Source: an uncultured Croceicoccus sp. | GTDB taxonomy: Bacteria; Pseudomonadota; Alphaproteobacteria; Sphingomonadales; Sphingomonadaceae | Assembly (NCBI RefSeq): GCF_947496385.1 | Contig: NZ_CANMCP010000005.1 | Span: 175,563 to 239,562 of the forward strand | Length of the DNA stretch: 64,000 bases | Direction: 5' to 3' | The notes under the pieces: generated by a model | Database searches by the model: none | Seen by the model: only the letters and a program-made list of their open reading frames with translations | What the model was told of the DNA's origin: nothing | Shown: positions 34,422 to 44,188 of the stretch, one piece after another | How the letters are laid out: each line of letters starts with the position of its first letter | Numbering within the stretch: position 1 is the stretch's first letter | Program-made: the position numbers and the translations under genes

Positions 34422-35771
34422 ATGCTGCTCGAGAAGATAAAGACCCCCGGCCTCTCCCACCTTTCCTATCTGATTGGTTCGCAGGGCAAGGCAGCGGTCA
34501 TCGATCCGCGCCGGGACTGCGAGATTTATGTCGAGCGTGCCCGCGCCGAAGGGCTGGAGATCACGCATATCTTCGAAACGCACAGGAATGAGGATCTCAT
34601 CACGGGATCGCCGGTATTGGCCAAAATGACCGGTGCCCGCGTTCTGCACGGTCCAAACCCTGCGGACGAGATTGTTTTCGCCGACACCGCGCGAGAGGGC
34701 GACGTTTTCGAGATCGGGAAGTTGCGGATTTCGGTGCTCGAAACTCCCGGTCACACCGACGATCATCTCGCCTTCGTCCTCCATGACGACGATTTTCCCG
34801 AAGGACCGATCGGCGTGTTCACCGGCGATGCGCTCTTCGTTGGCGACGTCGGACGCACCGATTTCTATCCCGAGCGCGCGCGGGAGGTCGCGGGCCTCCT
34901 GTACGATTCACTGCAGAAGATTTGCGGTCTGGGTGACCAGACGATCATTTACCCCGCGCATGGAGCAGGCTCGGTCTGCGGTTCGGGAATGGCGGACCGG
35001 GAATTCTCGACCATAGGCCACGAACGTCGCAACAATCCGAAGCTCCAGATCGCCCATCGCGAGGAATTTATCGAGGCCAAGCTCGCCGAGCATCATTACC
35101 AGCCGCCCTACTTCAGACTGATGGAACGCCTGAACGTCGAGGGAACATCTCCTGCGCCACGGATCTTGCGACCAAAACGTCTCAAACTCTCCGACATTCG
35201 CGAAATCGACGCCGATCATGTCGTCGACGTGCGGGATCCGCTTGCATACGCAAGCGGGCATCTGCCTGGTTCGATATGCCTTCCGGTCGGCATGATCTCG
35301 GCGTTTGCGGGCTGGTTCATCAGGGAGGGTGAAACAATCGTCCTCGTCGGATCGGCGGAAGACCAGCTGGCTTCGGCCATGACACACCTTGTGAGGATCG
35401 GACTCGACTCGATCGACGGCGGCTATGTCGGTATCGTCCCGGCTGCAGCGCAAGGAATGGACATGGCGAACCTTCCGATGATCGGGACGAGCGAGGTTCA
35501 GGATCGTCTCGAGCGCAAGCGCGACAACTGGACCTTGCTTGACGTGCGTGACCTCGATGAGCGGCGCAGCAGCGCGATCGAGGGATCGGAACACATCTAC
35601 GTGGGCGAACTCAATTCCCGCTTCGCCGAGCTCGATCGCGAACGCGCCTATTCCGTCATGTGTGCCAGTGGCATGCGTGCGAGTGTGGCGGCGGGCTGGC
35701 TGCAAAGCAAAGGATTCGAAAAGCTCGATATATATCTGGGCTCGATGGGTGCCTGGCAGCACGCGTCGTGA
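34422..35771 (+). CDS. Metallo-beta-lactamase/double-rhodanese protein (persulfide dioxygenase-like)
   Basis: This 449-residue protein has an N-terminal metallo-beta-lactamase domain. It contains THRNEDLITG, in the place of the classical HxHxDH, and the later metal-ligand segments TPGHTDDHLAF, FTGDALFVGDVGRTDF and YPAHGAGS. Two rhodanese domains follow, the first without a catalytic Cys (DVRDPLAYASGHLPGSICLPV) and the second with the active-site loop VMCASGMRASVAA. This architecture matches CstB-like persulfide dioxygenase-sulfurtransferases. Clearing reactive sulfur that copper would bind is a plausible role. Confidence 0.85.
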   Translation: MLLEKIKTPGLSHLSYLIGSQGKAAVIDPRRDCEIYVERARAEGLEITHIFETHRNEDLITGSPVLAKMTGARVLHGPNPADEIVFADTAREGDVFEIGKLRISVLETPGHTDDHLAFVLHDDDFPEGPIGVFTGDALFVGDVGRTDFYPERAREVAGLLYDSLQKICGLGDQTIIYPAHGAGSVCGSGMADREFSTIGHERRNNPKLQIAHREEFIEAKLAEHHYQPPYFRLMERLNVEGTSPAPRILRPKRLKLSDIREIDADHVVDVRDPLAYASGHLPGSICLPVGMISAFAGWFIREGETIVLVGSAEDQLASAMTHLVRIGLDSIDGGYVGIVPAAAQGMDMANLPMIGTSEVQDRLERKRDNWTLLDVRDLDERRSSAIEGSEHIYVGELNSRFAELDRERAYSVMCASGMRASVAAGWLQSKGFEKLDIYLGSMGAWQHAS

Positions 35772-35833
35772 TGAACCATCGCACCCGATGCGAGGTCCTT
35801 GTCTTGCTCTGCGGGAAGCTTTACGCTTTTATT

Positions 35834-36190
35834 ATGCGAGACTTGCGCACCCTTGGACTGCTTTTGATCGCTTGCGGGCTGTTCGTTCAATCGGCAGCGC
35901 ATGCATCTGCCCTGCCTCAGGCGCTCGATGCAGGCAAACCGGCCTGCGCCGAGATGGAGATGATGGCGGGCGCAGCTTCCATGGACGATCATGACGGCGT
36001 GCCTTGCAAGAACCTTCGGCTGGATTGTCTTGTGGCATTCGGCTGCATCCCGTCCCTCGTTCCAGGGGGTGATGCGACCCTGGTCGGTGAAATACCGGCG
36101 CAGGCTTCTCAGTTCAGCAGATTAGTCTCCAATTCGCTCGCAGCCACAGGACTAGGGCCAGAGCCGCCACCTCCGCAACTTCCGGCATGA
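35834..36190 (+). CDS. Small secreted Cys/Met-containing protein
   Basis: This 118-residue protein has a signal peptide (RTLGLLLIACGLFVQSAAHAS). The mature part contains CAEMEMMAGAASMDDHDGVPC and a further CLVAFGC, suggesting metal binding or disulfides. I do not recognise the family. An alternative start at 35771 overlaps the upstream stop (TGATG) and would add 21 residues; the later ATG is preferred for the signal peptide. It sits just before the cus operon. Confidence 0.55.
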   Translation: MRDLRTLGLLLIACGLFVQSAAHASALPQALDAGKPACAEMEMMAGAASMDDHDGVPCKNLRLDCLVAFGCIPSLVPGGDATLVGEIPAQASQFSRLVSNSLAATGLGPEPPPPQLPA

Positions 36191-36305
36191 CCCGTGTGCA
36201 GGCTCAAGCCTGCGCGCTCCTGCCTCTGGATGAACGGCCTGCGCTCGACGCGGGCCGGTGATCCGGAACGCGTGTCTGACGCGCTCCTTTTGCGGATGAA
36301 CGATC

Positions 36306-37541
36306 ATGAAACGAATAAGCTGGACCGCGCTTCCGGTCCTGCTGGCCCTCGCGCCGGCGAGTAATGCCCAGTCGGTGGGCTATGAGGAAGCTTTGCGAGC
36401 AGCAACGAGCGACCAGCCCCAGGTTCGAACAAGCGAGCTAAGACTGGAAGCCCGGCGGGAGATCGCCGATGCTGCCGATGAATTGCCCGATCCGCGCCTT
36501 CGCGCGGGCATCCAGAACCTGCCGGTAAGCGGGCCGGCTGCGTTCGAGCTGGATCGCCAGCTCCCAACGCAGATCCAAGTCGGCATCGAACAGGAGATCC
36601 CCAATCTCGCGAAACGTCGGGCCCGGTTCGGAATGGCGGAGGCCGACATCGGACTTGCCGCAGCACAGTTGCGTCAAACCCGTTACAGGGTGCGCGTCGG
36701 AGCAGGAATGGCATGGATTTCGTTGGCTTATGCCCAACAGGCTCTGACCGTCGCCGACGATGCACTTACTGAAATCGAGGGGCTCGTACCACTCGCCCGC
36801 AGTTCTGTCTCCGCCGGTTCGGCCAGACCCGCCGAAAGTCTCGAAATACGCCGTGCCGTGCTCGAGGTCGAAGATATGCGGACCAAGATTGAAGCCGACC
36901 GAGAGGCCGCGCAAGCCATGCTGTCGCGCTATACCGCTCTGACGAACGCTATCGCGACCGGAACCACGCCTTCGCCCGATCTCGATCCCGAAGGTTTGCG
37001 GGCAAGTTTGCAAAGCAATCCGGAACTTGTCGTGGCGCTTGCGCAGGTTCGTCAAGCGGAAGCGCGAAGTGATCTTGCCCGATCGGAAAGGCGTCCGGAT
37101 TTCGGCGTCAATGTGAGCTATGGAAGGCGCGATCCCGACTTTGGCGATGTCGTCTCGGTGATGGGTTCGATCACGCTCCCGATTTTCGCCGACCGGCGCC
37201 AAAACCCGCGTGTAGCCGCCGCCGACGCCGAGGCGGCGGCGGCGCAGTCGGCCAGAGCAGACCGGCTCCGTGAACTCGAAGCCCAGTTCGAGACCGATCT
37301 CGCCGCATGGCGCAGCGCTTATCGACAATGGCAGCGCGCGACGGACGAACTGCTCCCTCTTGCCGAAAGCCGCGTGGACCTCGAACGCGCGAGCTTTGCC
37401 GCAGGCCGCGCGGATCTGCTCGACATCATCGACGCCATCAAAACGCTCGCCATGCTGCGGGTGGAAATTCTGCAACGCGAAGAGGCGTCCGTCGAGGCCG
37501 CCGCGAACCTGCGACTGACTTATGGGGAGTATGGCCGATGA
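36306..37541 (+). CDS. cusC: TolC-family outer-membrane factor of a CusCBA pump
   Basis: This 411-residue outer-membrane channel subunit starts with a signal peptide (TALPVLLALAPASNAQ). It has the two OEP repeats with long coiled-coil helices, for example residues 95-160 and 300-400. It ends with [10 protein letters not shown]. It links the RND pump to the outside. Its stop overlaps the adaptor gene (ATGA), and the order C-B-A is that of Cus systems. The assignment as cusC comes mainly from the CusA neighbour. Confidence 0.85.
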   Translation: MKRISWTALPVLLALAPASNAQSVGYEEALRAATSDQPQVRTSELRLEARREIADAADELPDPRLRAGIQNLPVSGPAAFELDRQLPTQIQVGIEQEIPNLAKRRARFGMAEADIGLAAAQLRQTRYRVRVGAGMAWISLAYAQQALTVADDALTEIEGLVPLARSSVSAGSARPAESLEIRRAVLEVEDMRTKIEADREAAQAMLSRYTALTNAIATGTTPSPDLDPEGLRASLQSNPELVVALAQVRQAEARSDLARSERRPDFGVNVSYGRRDPDFGDVVSVMGSITLPIFADRRQNPRVAAADAEAAAAQSARADRLRELEAQFETDLAAWRSAYRQWQRATDELLPLAESRVDLERASFAAGRADLLDIIDAIKTLAMLRVEILQREEASVEAAANLRLTYGEYGR

Positions 37542-39046
37542 GACCCGCAATGGGAGCCGCGTGGGACAGGCTGTCGCCGCGCCAGAAATCCTGGATGATG
37601 GCAGGCACGGTCGCGCTCATCAGTCTTGCCGCCGGCTATGGTCTCTCGCAGCTCGGCGAAGGCCAGGGTGGTGCAAGCGACGCGGGCGGCAGTGCGACCG
37701 AATGCGAGGAGGTCCTTTACTGGTACGACCCGATGGTGCCGGGGCAGCACTTCGACGAGCCGGGCAAGTCGCCCTTCATGGATATGCATCTGGTGCCCAA
37801 GTGCGCGGGCGAGGAGGCCACTGCAGGCGTCAGGATAGATCCCGGCCTGGTGCAGAATTTCGGCATCCGCACCACTGAAGCCGAGTACGGCGTCCTCGAG
37901 CCGGGAATAACCGTCACAGGCGTTCTGGCCTACAATGAACGCGACGTCGCGATCGTCCAGCCACGTGCCGGAGGCTATGTCCAAAGAACCTACGGCCGCG
38001 CGCCCGACGATGTCGTTGGACGGGGCGCGCCGCTCGCGGATATCCTGGTTCCCGAATGGGGCGGAGCGCAGCAGGAGTATCTGGCCGTCCTGAACAGCGG
38101 TGATGAAGAACTTGCGCAGGCCATGCGCGAACGCATGCGCCTTTTGGGCATGCCTCCAGGCCTGATCTCATCGGTAGGGCGCAATGGACGTCCGCAGTCC
38201 ACGATCACCGTTACCGCGCCGATTGGAGGTGCCATCACATCGCTCGGCGTGCGTCCGGGAATGACAGTCATGGCCGGACAGACGCTCGCCGAGATAACCG
38301 GTTTCTCACCGATCTGGCTCGAAGCCGCGGTGCCTGAAAGGCAGGCGGCGACTGTCCGCGTCGGGCAACCTGTCAGCGCGACGCTGACCGCATTCCCCGA
38401 GGAACGCTTCTCCGGGCCCATCATCGCTATCCTGCCGAGCGCGCAGGATGCAAGCCGTACGATCACCGTTCGTGCGCAACTGCCCAATGCATCCGGGCGC
38501 CTCAAGCCGGGCATGTTCGCACAGGTCTCGCTGACCCCGGACACACGCCGCGCGCTGCTGGTACCGTCCGAAGCGGTTATCAGGACCGGACGTCGAACCA
38601 TCGTGATGGTGAAGCAGGACGAGGGCGGTTTCATGCCCGCCGAGGTCCGGATCGGCCGCGAAGCGGGTGGAAGGACCGAAGTGCTGGCCGGTCTGTCGGC
38701 AGGCGACCAGGTCGTGACATCGGGTCAGTTCCTGCTCGATTCCGAAGCAAGCCTCACCGGACTGGACGTCCGTCCGATAGATCAGGCAGATGACGCTTCC
38801 ACCGGCGGCGAGGACGCATCAGCGACCTTCGGTGCCACCGGCACGATCCAGTCGATCGCCAATGGTTCGGTGACGCTGCGGCATGGTCCTGTGCCCCGGC
38901 TCGATTGGCCCGCGATGACCATGACCTTCCGCACGAAGAGCGCGGCGCAAACGCGCGGGCTCGAGACGGGAGACAGGGTGCGCTTCACCTTCACCCAGCA
39001 GGATGCCGGCCCCCGGATCGAGTCTATCACGAGGGCCGGACAATGA
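37538..39046 (+). CDS. cusB: CusB-like periplasmic adaptor with N-terminal metal-binding and C-terminal CusF domains
   Basis: This 502-residue membrane-fusion protein has an N-terminal anchor ([21 protein letters not shown]) and a heavy-metal-binding segment, [12 protein letters not shown], with PKC close by. The lipoyl/beta-barrel adaptor core contains [22 protein letters not shown]. The C-terminus, after residue about 420, is a CusF-like domain with [16 protein letters not shown], holding the His/Trp/Met/Met set that binds Cu(I)/Ag(I). CusB and CusF are thus joined in one chain. It is translationally coupled to both neighbours. Confidence 0.9.
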   Translation: MRPAMGAAWDRLSPRQKSWMMAGTVALISLAAGYGLSQLGEGQGGASDAGGSATECEEVLYWYDPMVPGQHFDEPGKSPFMDMHLVPKCAGEEATAGVRIDPGLVQNFGIRTTEAEYGVLEPGITVTGVLAYNERDVAIVQPRAGGYVQRTYGRAPDDVVGRGAPLADILVPEWGGAQQEYLAVLNSGDEELAQAMRERMRLLGMPPGLISSVGRNGRPQSTITVTAPIGGAITSLGVRPGMTVMAGQTLAEITGFSPIWLEAAVPERQAATVRVGQPVSATLTAFPEERFSGPIIAILPSAQDASRTITVRAQLPNASGRLKPGMFAQVSLTPDTRRALLVPSEAVIRTGRRTIVMVKQDEGGFMPAEVRIGREAGGRTEVLAGLSAGDQVVTSGQFLLDSEASLTGLDVRPIDQADDASTGGEDASATFGATGTIQSIANGSVTLRHGPVPRLDWPAMTMTFRTKSAAQTRGLETGDRVRFTFTQQDAGPRIESITRAGQ

Positions 39047-42000
39047 TTGCTCGGATAATCGATGCCTCGATCGCCAACCGCCTGTTTATCGTTCTCGCCG
39101 CCGTCGCGGTAACGCTGGCCGGTTTCTGGGCGGTGCGCACGACGCCGGTCGACGCGTTGCCCGATCTGTCCGATGTGCAGGTTGTGGTCCGGTCAAACTA
39201 TCCGGGTCAGGCCCCCCGGATCGTCGAGGAACAGGTCACCTATCCCCTGGCAACGACCATGCTCTCGGTGCCGGGGGCGAAAACCGTCCGTGGCTATTCG
39301 ATGTTCGGTGACAGCTATGTCTATATCATCTTCGAGGACGGTACCGACCTCTACTGGGCACGCTCGCGCGTGCTCGAATATCTCAACCAGGTGCAGAACC
39401 GCCTGCCCGATGGCGTCACGAGCACGCTTGGGCCCGATGCAACCGGTGTGGGGTGGATCTACGAATATGCGCTCGTCGACCGGACCGGCGGGCACGACCT
39501 TGCCGGACTGCGCAGCCTGCAGGACTGGTTCCTGCGCTACGAGCTCAAGACGATTCCCGGCATTGCCGAGGTCGCCAGCGTCGGCGGAATGGTCAAGCAA
39601 TACCAAGTCGTGCTGGAACCTTACCGGATGGCATCGCTCGGCGTGACTCACGCCGAGATCGTGAGCGCAATCCAGGCCGCCAACCAGGAAGCGGGCGGCT
39701 CGATCGTCGAGATGGGCGAAGCCGAATATATGGTCCGCGCCTCGGGCTATCTCGGCGACCTCGAGGATTTTCGGCAGATTCCACTACGCACTGCGAGCGG
39801 CGGCATTCCGGTCACGCTTGGCGACGTAGCGACAATCCAGGTAGGCCCCGAGCTGCGCCGTGGCATCGCCGAGCTCAATGGCGAAGGCGAGGTTGCCGGG
39901 GGCATCATCGTTCTGCGGCAGGGCGCGGATGCGCGAAGCGCGATCCAAGCCGTGGAACTCAAACTCGACGACTTGCAGGCAAGCCTTCCCGAAGGCGTCG
40001 AGATCGTCACGACCTACGATCGCTCTCAGCTCATCGATGCGTCTATAGAGAACCTCACCACGAAGCTCATCGAAGAGTTTATCGTCGTGGCGCTCGTATG
40101 CGCGCTGTTCCTCTGGCACGCGCGTTCGGCACTTGTCGCCATCATCACCCTGCCTTTGGGCGTGCTCGCGGCCTTCATCGTGATGCGCATCCAGGGCGTT
40201 AATGCCAACATCATGTCGCTGGGTGGAATAGCCATCGCGGTCGGTGCGATGGTCGATGCCGCCGTCGTCATGATTGAGAACGCGCACAAGCATCTCGAGC
40301 GATGGGAACACGAGAATCCCGATACCGCGCTCGCGGTGAAGGAACGCTGGCGGATCATCGCCGATGCATCGAAGGAAGTGGGACCGGCGTTGTTCTTCAG
40401 TCTGCTGATCATTACGCTGTCGTTCCTACCGGTCTTCACCCTGCAGGCGCAGGAAGGGCGGTTGTTCGCTCCGCTCGCTTTCACCAAGACCTATGCCATG
40501 GCGGCCGCGGCCATTCTGTCGGTAACGCTGGTGCCGGTAATGATGGGATGGCTGATCCGTGGGAAGATCCCTTCGGAGGATTCCAATTTTCTCAACCGCT
40601 GGCTGACGAAAATCTATCGTCCGGGGCTCGACTGGGTCATGCGGCGCCCAAAGGCAACGCTGGTGATCGCGGCGCTGATCTTCCTGACCACCGCGATCCC
40701 CTTCACCCGGCTTGGCGGCGAGTTCCTCCCGCCGCTCGATGAAGGCGATTTGCTTTATATGCCGAGCGCGCTGCCCGGCCTTTCCCCCGGCGAGGCTTCG
40801 GCGCTGCTGCAGCGCACCGATCGCCTGATCAAGTCGGTCCCCGAGGTGGAAACGGTGTTCGGCAAGGCGGGGCGCGCCGATACAGCGACGGATCCGGCTC
40901 CCCTGACGATGTTCGAAACGACGATCCGCTTCAAGCCGCGCGAGGAGTGGCGCGAGGGAATGACGCCCGATCTGCTGGTCGAGGAACTTGACCGGGTCGT
41001 TCAGGTGCCGGGCCTCGCCAATGTCTGGGTGCCGCCGATCCGCAACCGGATCGACATGCTCGCGACCGGGATCAAGAGCCCGATCGGGGTCAAGGTTTCA
41101 GGCGACGATCTCGATCAACTCGAACGCGTTGCACTCGATGTGGAGCGTATCGCCAAGACCGTGCCTGGCGTGAGTTCCGCCCTGGCGGAGCGCCTGTCGG
41201 GCGGTCGCTATGTCGATGTCGATATCGACCGGATGGCGGCCGCGCGATACGGGCTCAACATTGCCGACATCCAGCAGATCGTCTCTGGTGCAGTTGGCGG
41301 TGCCAATGTCGCACGGACCGTCGAGGGGCTGGCGCGCTATCCGATCAATGTGCGCTATCCCCGCGAAATCAGGGACAGCGTCGAGGAACTCAGGGCCTTG
41401 CCGGTTCTGACGCCGTCCGGCCAACAGATCACGCTTGGCACTGTCGCCCGTATCGCCGTCAGCGACGGTCCGCCCATGCTCAAGAGCGAACAGGGCCGAC
41501 TGACCAGCTACATCTACGTCGACGTCCGGGGCCGCGATCTTACTTCGGTGGTCGCCGATCTGCAGGAGGTCGTCGCCGCGGGTGTCGATCTTCCTGCCGG
41601 CGTCAGCCTGTCCTATGCGGGCCAGTTCGAATATCTGACGCGCGCCTATGAGCGACTGAAGGTCGTGGTTCCCGCGACGCTTGCGATCATTTTCCTGCTG
41701 CTCTATCTCATTTTCCGGCGCTGGGACGAAGCCTTGCTGATCATGGGCACGCTGCCCTTCGCGCTGACGGGCGGATACTGGTTGCTCTATCTGATGGGCT
41801 ACAACCAGTCGGTGGCGACTGCGGTCGGTTTCATCGCGCTTGCCGGCGTCTCCGCCGAATTCGGCGTAGTGATGCTGATTTACCTGAAAGCCGCACTGGA
41901 GCGGCGACGCGGTGATCTGAGCGCCGAAGAAGTAGACGAGGCCATCCGGGAAGGCGCGCTCCTGCGCGTGCGGCCCAAGGCGATGACCGTCGCAGTCATC

Positions 42001-42210
42001 CTTGCGGGTCTCTTTCCGATCCTGATCGGCACCGGCGCGGGCTCGGAAGTCATGAGCCGCATCGCCGCGCCGATGGTTGGCGGCATGATCACCGCCCCGC
42101 TCCTGTCCATGTTCCTGCTTCCCGCCGCCTATCTGTTGTTGCGGCGCCCCCGTCCGGAAAAACCGGCCAACCCTCAAGGAGAAGAAGAGTGCGTACCCCA
42201 ACCTACATGA
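39043..42210 (+). CDS. cusA: CusA-type copper/silver RND efflux pump
   Basis: This 1055-residue inner-membrane RND transporter exports Cu(I)/Ag(I). It starts at [19 protein letters not shown] (helix 1). The proton-relay region of helix 4 is [20 protein letters not shown], characteristic of the Cus subgroup. The periplasmic Met-containing region ([13 protein letters not shown]) holds a predicted metal site. Twelve TM segments are evident, with duplications. The ATG overlaps the cusB stop. The length and motifs are standard. Confidence 0.95.
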   Translation: MIARIIDASIANRLFIVLAAVAVTLAGFWAVRTTPVDALPDLSDVQVVVRSNYPGQAPRIVEEQVTYPLATTMLSVPGAKTVRGYSMFGDSYVYIIFEDGTDLYWARSRVLEYLNQVQNRLPDGVTSTLGPDATGVGWIYEYALVDRTGGHDLAGLRSLQDWFLRYELKTIPGIAEVASVGGMVKQYQVVLEPYRMASLGVTHAEIVSAIQAANQEAGGSIVEMGEAEYMVRASGYLGDLEDFRQIPLRTASGGIPVTLGDVATIQVGPELRRGIAELNGEGEVAGGIIVLRQGADARSAIQAVELKLDDLQASLPEGVEIVTTYDRSQLIDASIENLTTKLIEEFIVVALVCALFLWHARSALVAIITLPLGVLAAFIVMRIQGVNANIMSLGGIAIAVGAMVDAAVVMIENAHKHLERWEHENPDTALAVKERWRIIADASKEVGPALFFSLLIITLSFLPVFTLQAQEGRLFAPLAFTKTYAMAAAAILSVTLVPVMMGWLIRGKIPSEDSNFLNRWLTKIYRPGLDWVMRRPKATLVIAALIFLTTAIPFTRLGGEFLPPLDEGDLLYMPSALPGLSPGEASALLQRTDRLIKSVPEVETVFGKAGRADTATDPAPLTMFETTIRFKPREEWREGMTPDLLVEELDRVVQVPGLANVWVPPIRNRIDMLATGIKSPIGVKVSGDDLDQLERVALDVERIAKTVPGVSSALAERLSGGRYVDVDIDRMAAARYGLNIADIQQIVSGAVGGANVARTVEGLARYPINVRYPREIRDSVEELRALPVLTPSGQQITLGTVARIAVSDGPPMLKSEQGRLTSYIYVDVRGRDLTSVVADLQEVVAAGVDLPAGVSLSYAGQFEYLTRAYERLKVVVPATLAIIFLLLYLIFRRWDEALLIMGTLPFALTGGYWLLYLMGYNQSVATAVGFIALAGVSAEFGVVMLIYLKAALERRRGDLSAEEVDEAIREGALLRVRPKAMTVAVILAGLFPILIGTGAGSEVMSRIAAPMVGGMITAPLLSMFLLPAAYLLLRRPRPEKPANPQGEEECVPQPT

Positions 42211-42575
42211 TCCTGCTCGCGGCACCGCTGGCGCTTGCAGCCTGCGACGCTGCAGACGACAGCTCAGAGACCATGATGTCAGACGACATGGCGAACTCGG
42301 ACAGCATGCCCATGTCAGGCGAAATGCCGATGGCGGAGGAGACCGGCGGCGAGCAGAGCGCCAGCGCGGAGGGAACGGTTACAGCCATCGATTCCGAGGC
42401 GGGCACGGTGACCATCGAGCATGGTCCGGTCGAAAGTATCGGATGGCCCGCGATGACCATGACCTTCGAAGCCGACGCGCAAATCCTCGAACAGGTCAGT
42501 GTCGGTGAGGGAATAGCCTTTGAATTTCGTACTGGAACCGAAGGCAGCGTCGTTACCTCGGTAACGCCGCGATAG
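42189..42575 (+). CDS. cusF: CusF-like periplasmic copper-binding lipoprotein
   Basis: This 128-residue protein starts with GTG at 42189, inside the end of cusA and behind AAGGAG. The signal sequence has lipobox ALAAC. A Met/Asp/Ser-rich stretch with [10 protein letters not shown] precedes the CusF OB fold. The key copper residues are present in [18 protein letters not shown]. CusF carries Cu(I) to the adaptor. Having a free CusF plus one fused to CusB doubles the chaperone capacity of the pump. Confidence 0.88.
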   Translation: MRTPTYMILLAAPLALAACDAADDSSETMMSDDMANSDSMPMSGEMPMAEETGGEQSASAEGTVTAIDSEAGTVTIEHGPVESIGWPAMTMTFEADAQILEQVSVGEGIAFEFRTGTEGSVVTSVTPR

Positions 42576-42583
42576 GACGGTGG

Positions 42584-42617
42584 GTGGGAGGCGCTCGGTT
42601 GCGCCGGTGCCTCCCAC
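42584..42617 (+). terminator. Hairpin between cusF and the second multicopper oxidase gene
   Basis: GTGGGAGGC pairs perfectly with GCCTCCCAC across a 16-nt loop. The stem begins 9 bp after the cusF stop and ends 17 bp before the oxidase start. There is no T-run, so it may set relative expression or protect an RNA end rather than stop transcription. Confidence 0.4.
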
Positions 42618-42633
42618 GCAAAAACAGGTGAAT

Positions 42634-44175
42634 ATGCCAGGTATCGACAGACCCGACTTTAAGGATCGCCGCGACTTCATCAAGAGCGCCGGCCTCGCGG
42701 CGACGGGTTTCGCCGCGCTGCCGCTGCTGGGTTGCGGTACGCAAAGCAGGATGTCGCTCGATCAGGGAGGCGAAAGCAATCCTCTTGCCATACCTCGGCT
42801 ACAGGCAGGAACGATCGAACGGGGCGAGCGTGTCTTTCGCCTGTCCCTGACACCGGGCGAGAAAGAATTCGTGCCCGGCACGGCGTCACCGACGATCGGT
42901 ATCGACGCATCCTATCTCGGCCCGACCCTCGAAATGCGCCGCGGCGAACAGGTTCGCTTTCACATCGACAACAAGCTTGCCGAAGATGCGACCGTTCACT
43001 GGCATGGTTTCGAACTTCCCGCCACAGCGGATGGCGGGCCGCACCAGCTCATACGGCCCGGTGAGCGCTGGAGCCCGTCCTTCGAAATACGCCAGCGCGC
43101 TTCGTTATACTGGTATCATTCGCATCTGCATCGCCGGGCCGGACCACAGGTCTATGCCGGACTTGCTGCCCCGATCTACGTGCGCGACGAGGAAGAGGAT
43201 CGCCTCGATCTGCCGAGCCGGTACGGTGTAGATGACATACCGCTCGTCGTGCAGGATCGCGTGATCGACGGCGCGGGCCGCCTTGTTTACCCGCTCGATA
43301 TGCACTCGCGGATGATGGGGGTGATGGGTGAGCGCATCTATGTGAACGGAACGGCCAATGCCGTTTTCGAGGCCGCCGCCGGTCCGCTGCGCCTGCGGCT
43401 TCTCAATGGATCGAATGCGCGGTTCTACACCTTCTCGCTCGAAGGTGATCGTCCGATGCAACTCATCGCAAGCGATGGCGGCCTGCTTGCCGCGCCAAGC
43501 GAGGTTCGCAGTCTTACCCTTGCCCCAGGCGAACGCGCACAAGTGATCGTCGATCTTTCCGAAGGGCGCCCGCTCCGGCTGATTGCCAGCAGCCCTGCTA
43601 ACGCCATGGGCATGATGGGCGGGCAAGGCGGGGGTATGATGGGCGGCGGAATGATGGGAAACCGGGCCGATCGCGAGAGGCAGGGGCGCACGTTTTCGAT
43701 CCTCGATATGCGCCCCTCAGGCGCGTCAACTCCAGTAATGCTCCCGCCCACTCTGGCCGCGCTTGCTGCGCCAGACCCCTCACTCGCCGTTCGCAGCCGC
43801 CGTTTCGTGCTCGATATGGGCATGATGGGCCGGGGCATGTCGATCAACGGCGAAACCATGGACATGGACGTCATCAATCAGCGCGTACCGGTGGGTCAGT
43901 GGGAAATATGGGAAATCGCCAACGCATCGATGATGGCCCATCCCTTTCATATTCATAACGTGCAGTTCCGCTTGCTCGACCGGGACGGTCGGCCTCCGCG
44001 GGCGGAAGAGGCGGGCTTCAAGGACACCGTAATCGTCAACCCGCGTGAACAGGTCAGGCTGCTGTTGCGGTTCGAAGAAAATACCGATCCCGACACTCCC
44101 TACATGTATCACTGCCATATCCTCGAGCACGAGGACGCAGGCATGATGGGGCAGTTCGTGGTGATGGCCAACTAG
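42634..44175 (+). CDS. Multicopper oxidase (CueO-like, Tat-exported lipoprotein)
   Basis: This 513-residue cupredoxin oxidase has a Tat signal with RRDFIKSAG followed by LPLLGCG, a possible lipobox. The copper ligands are [25 protein letters not shown] and [18 protein letters not shown] short Met/Gly-rich stretch ([18 protein letters not shown]) lies near residues 325-345, much as in CueO. It probably oxidises Cu(I) in the periplasm. It differs from CopA by length and the lack of MDHG repeats. Confidence 0.88.
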   Translation: MPGIDRPDFKDRRDFIKSAGLAATGFAALPLLGCGTQSRMSLDQGGESNPLAIPRLQAGTIERGERVFRLSLTPGEKEFVPGTASPTIGIDASYLGPTLEMRRGEQVRFHIDNKLAEDATVHWHGFELPATADGGPHQLIRPGERWSPSFEIRQRASLYWYHSHLHRRAGPQVYAGLAAPIYVRDEEEDRLDLPSRYGVDDIPLVVQDRVIDGAGRLVYPLDMHSRMMGVMGERIYVNGTANAVFEAAAGPLRLRLLNGSNARFYTFSLEGDRPMQLIASDGGLLAAPSEVRSLTLAPGERAQVIVDLSEGRPLRLIASSPANAMGMMGGQGGGMMGGGMMGNRADRERQGRTFSILDMRPSGASTPVMLPPTLAALAAPDPSLAVRSRRFVLDMGMMGRGMSINGETMDMDVINQRVPVGQWEIWEIANASMMAHPFHIHNVQFRLLDRDGRPPRAEEAGFKDTVIVNPREQVRLLLRFEENTDPDTPYMYHCHILEHEDAGMMGQFVVMAN

Positions 44176-44188
44176 GGGAGAACGACAG

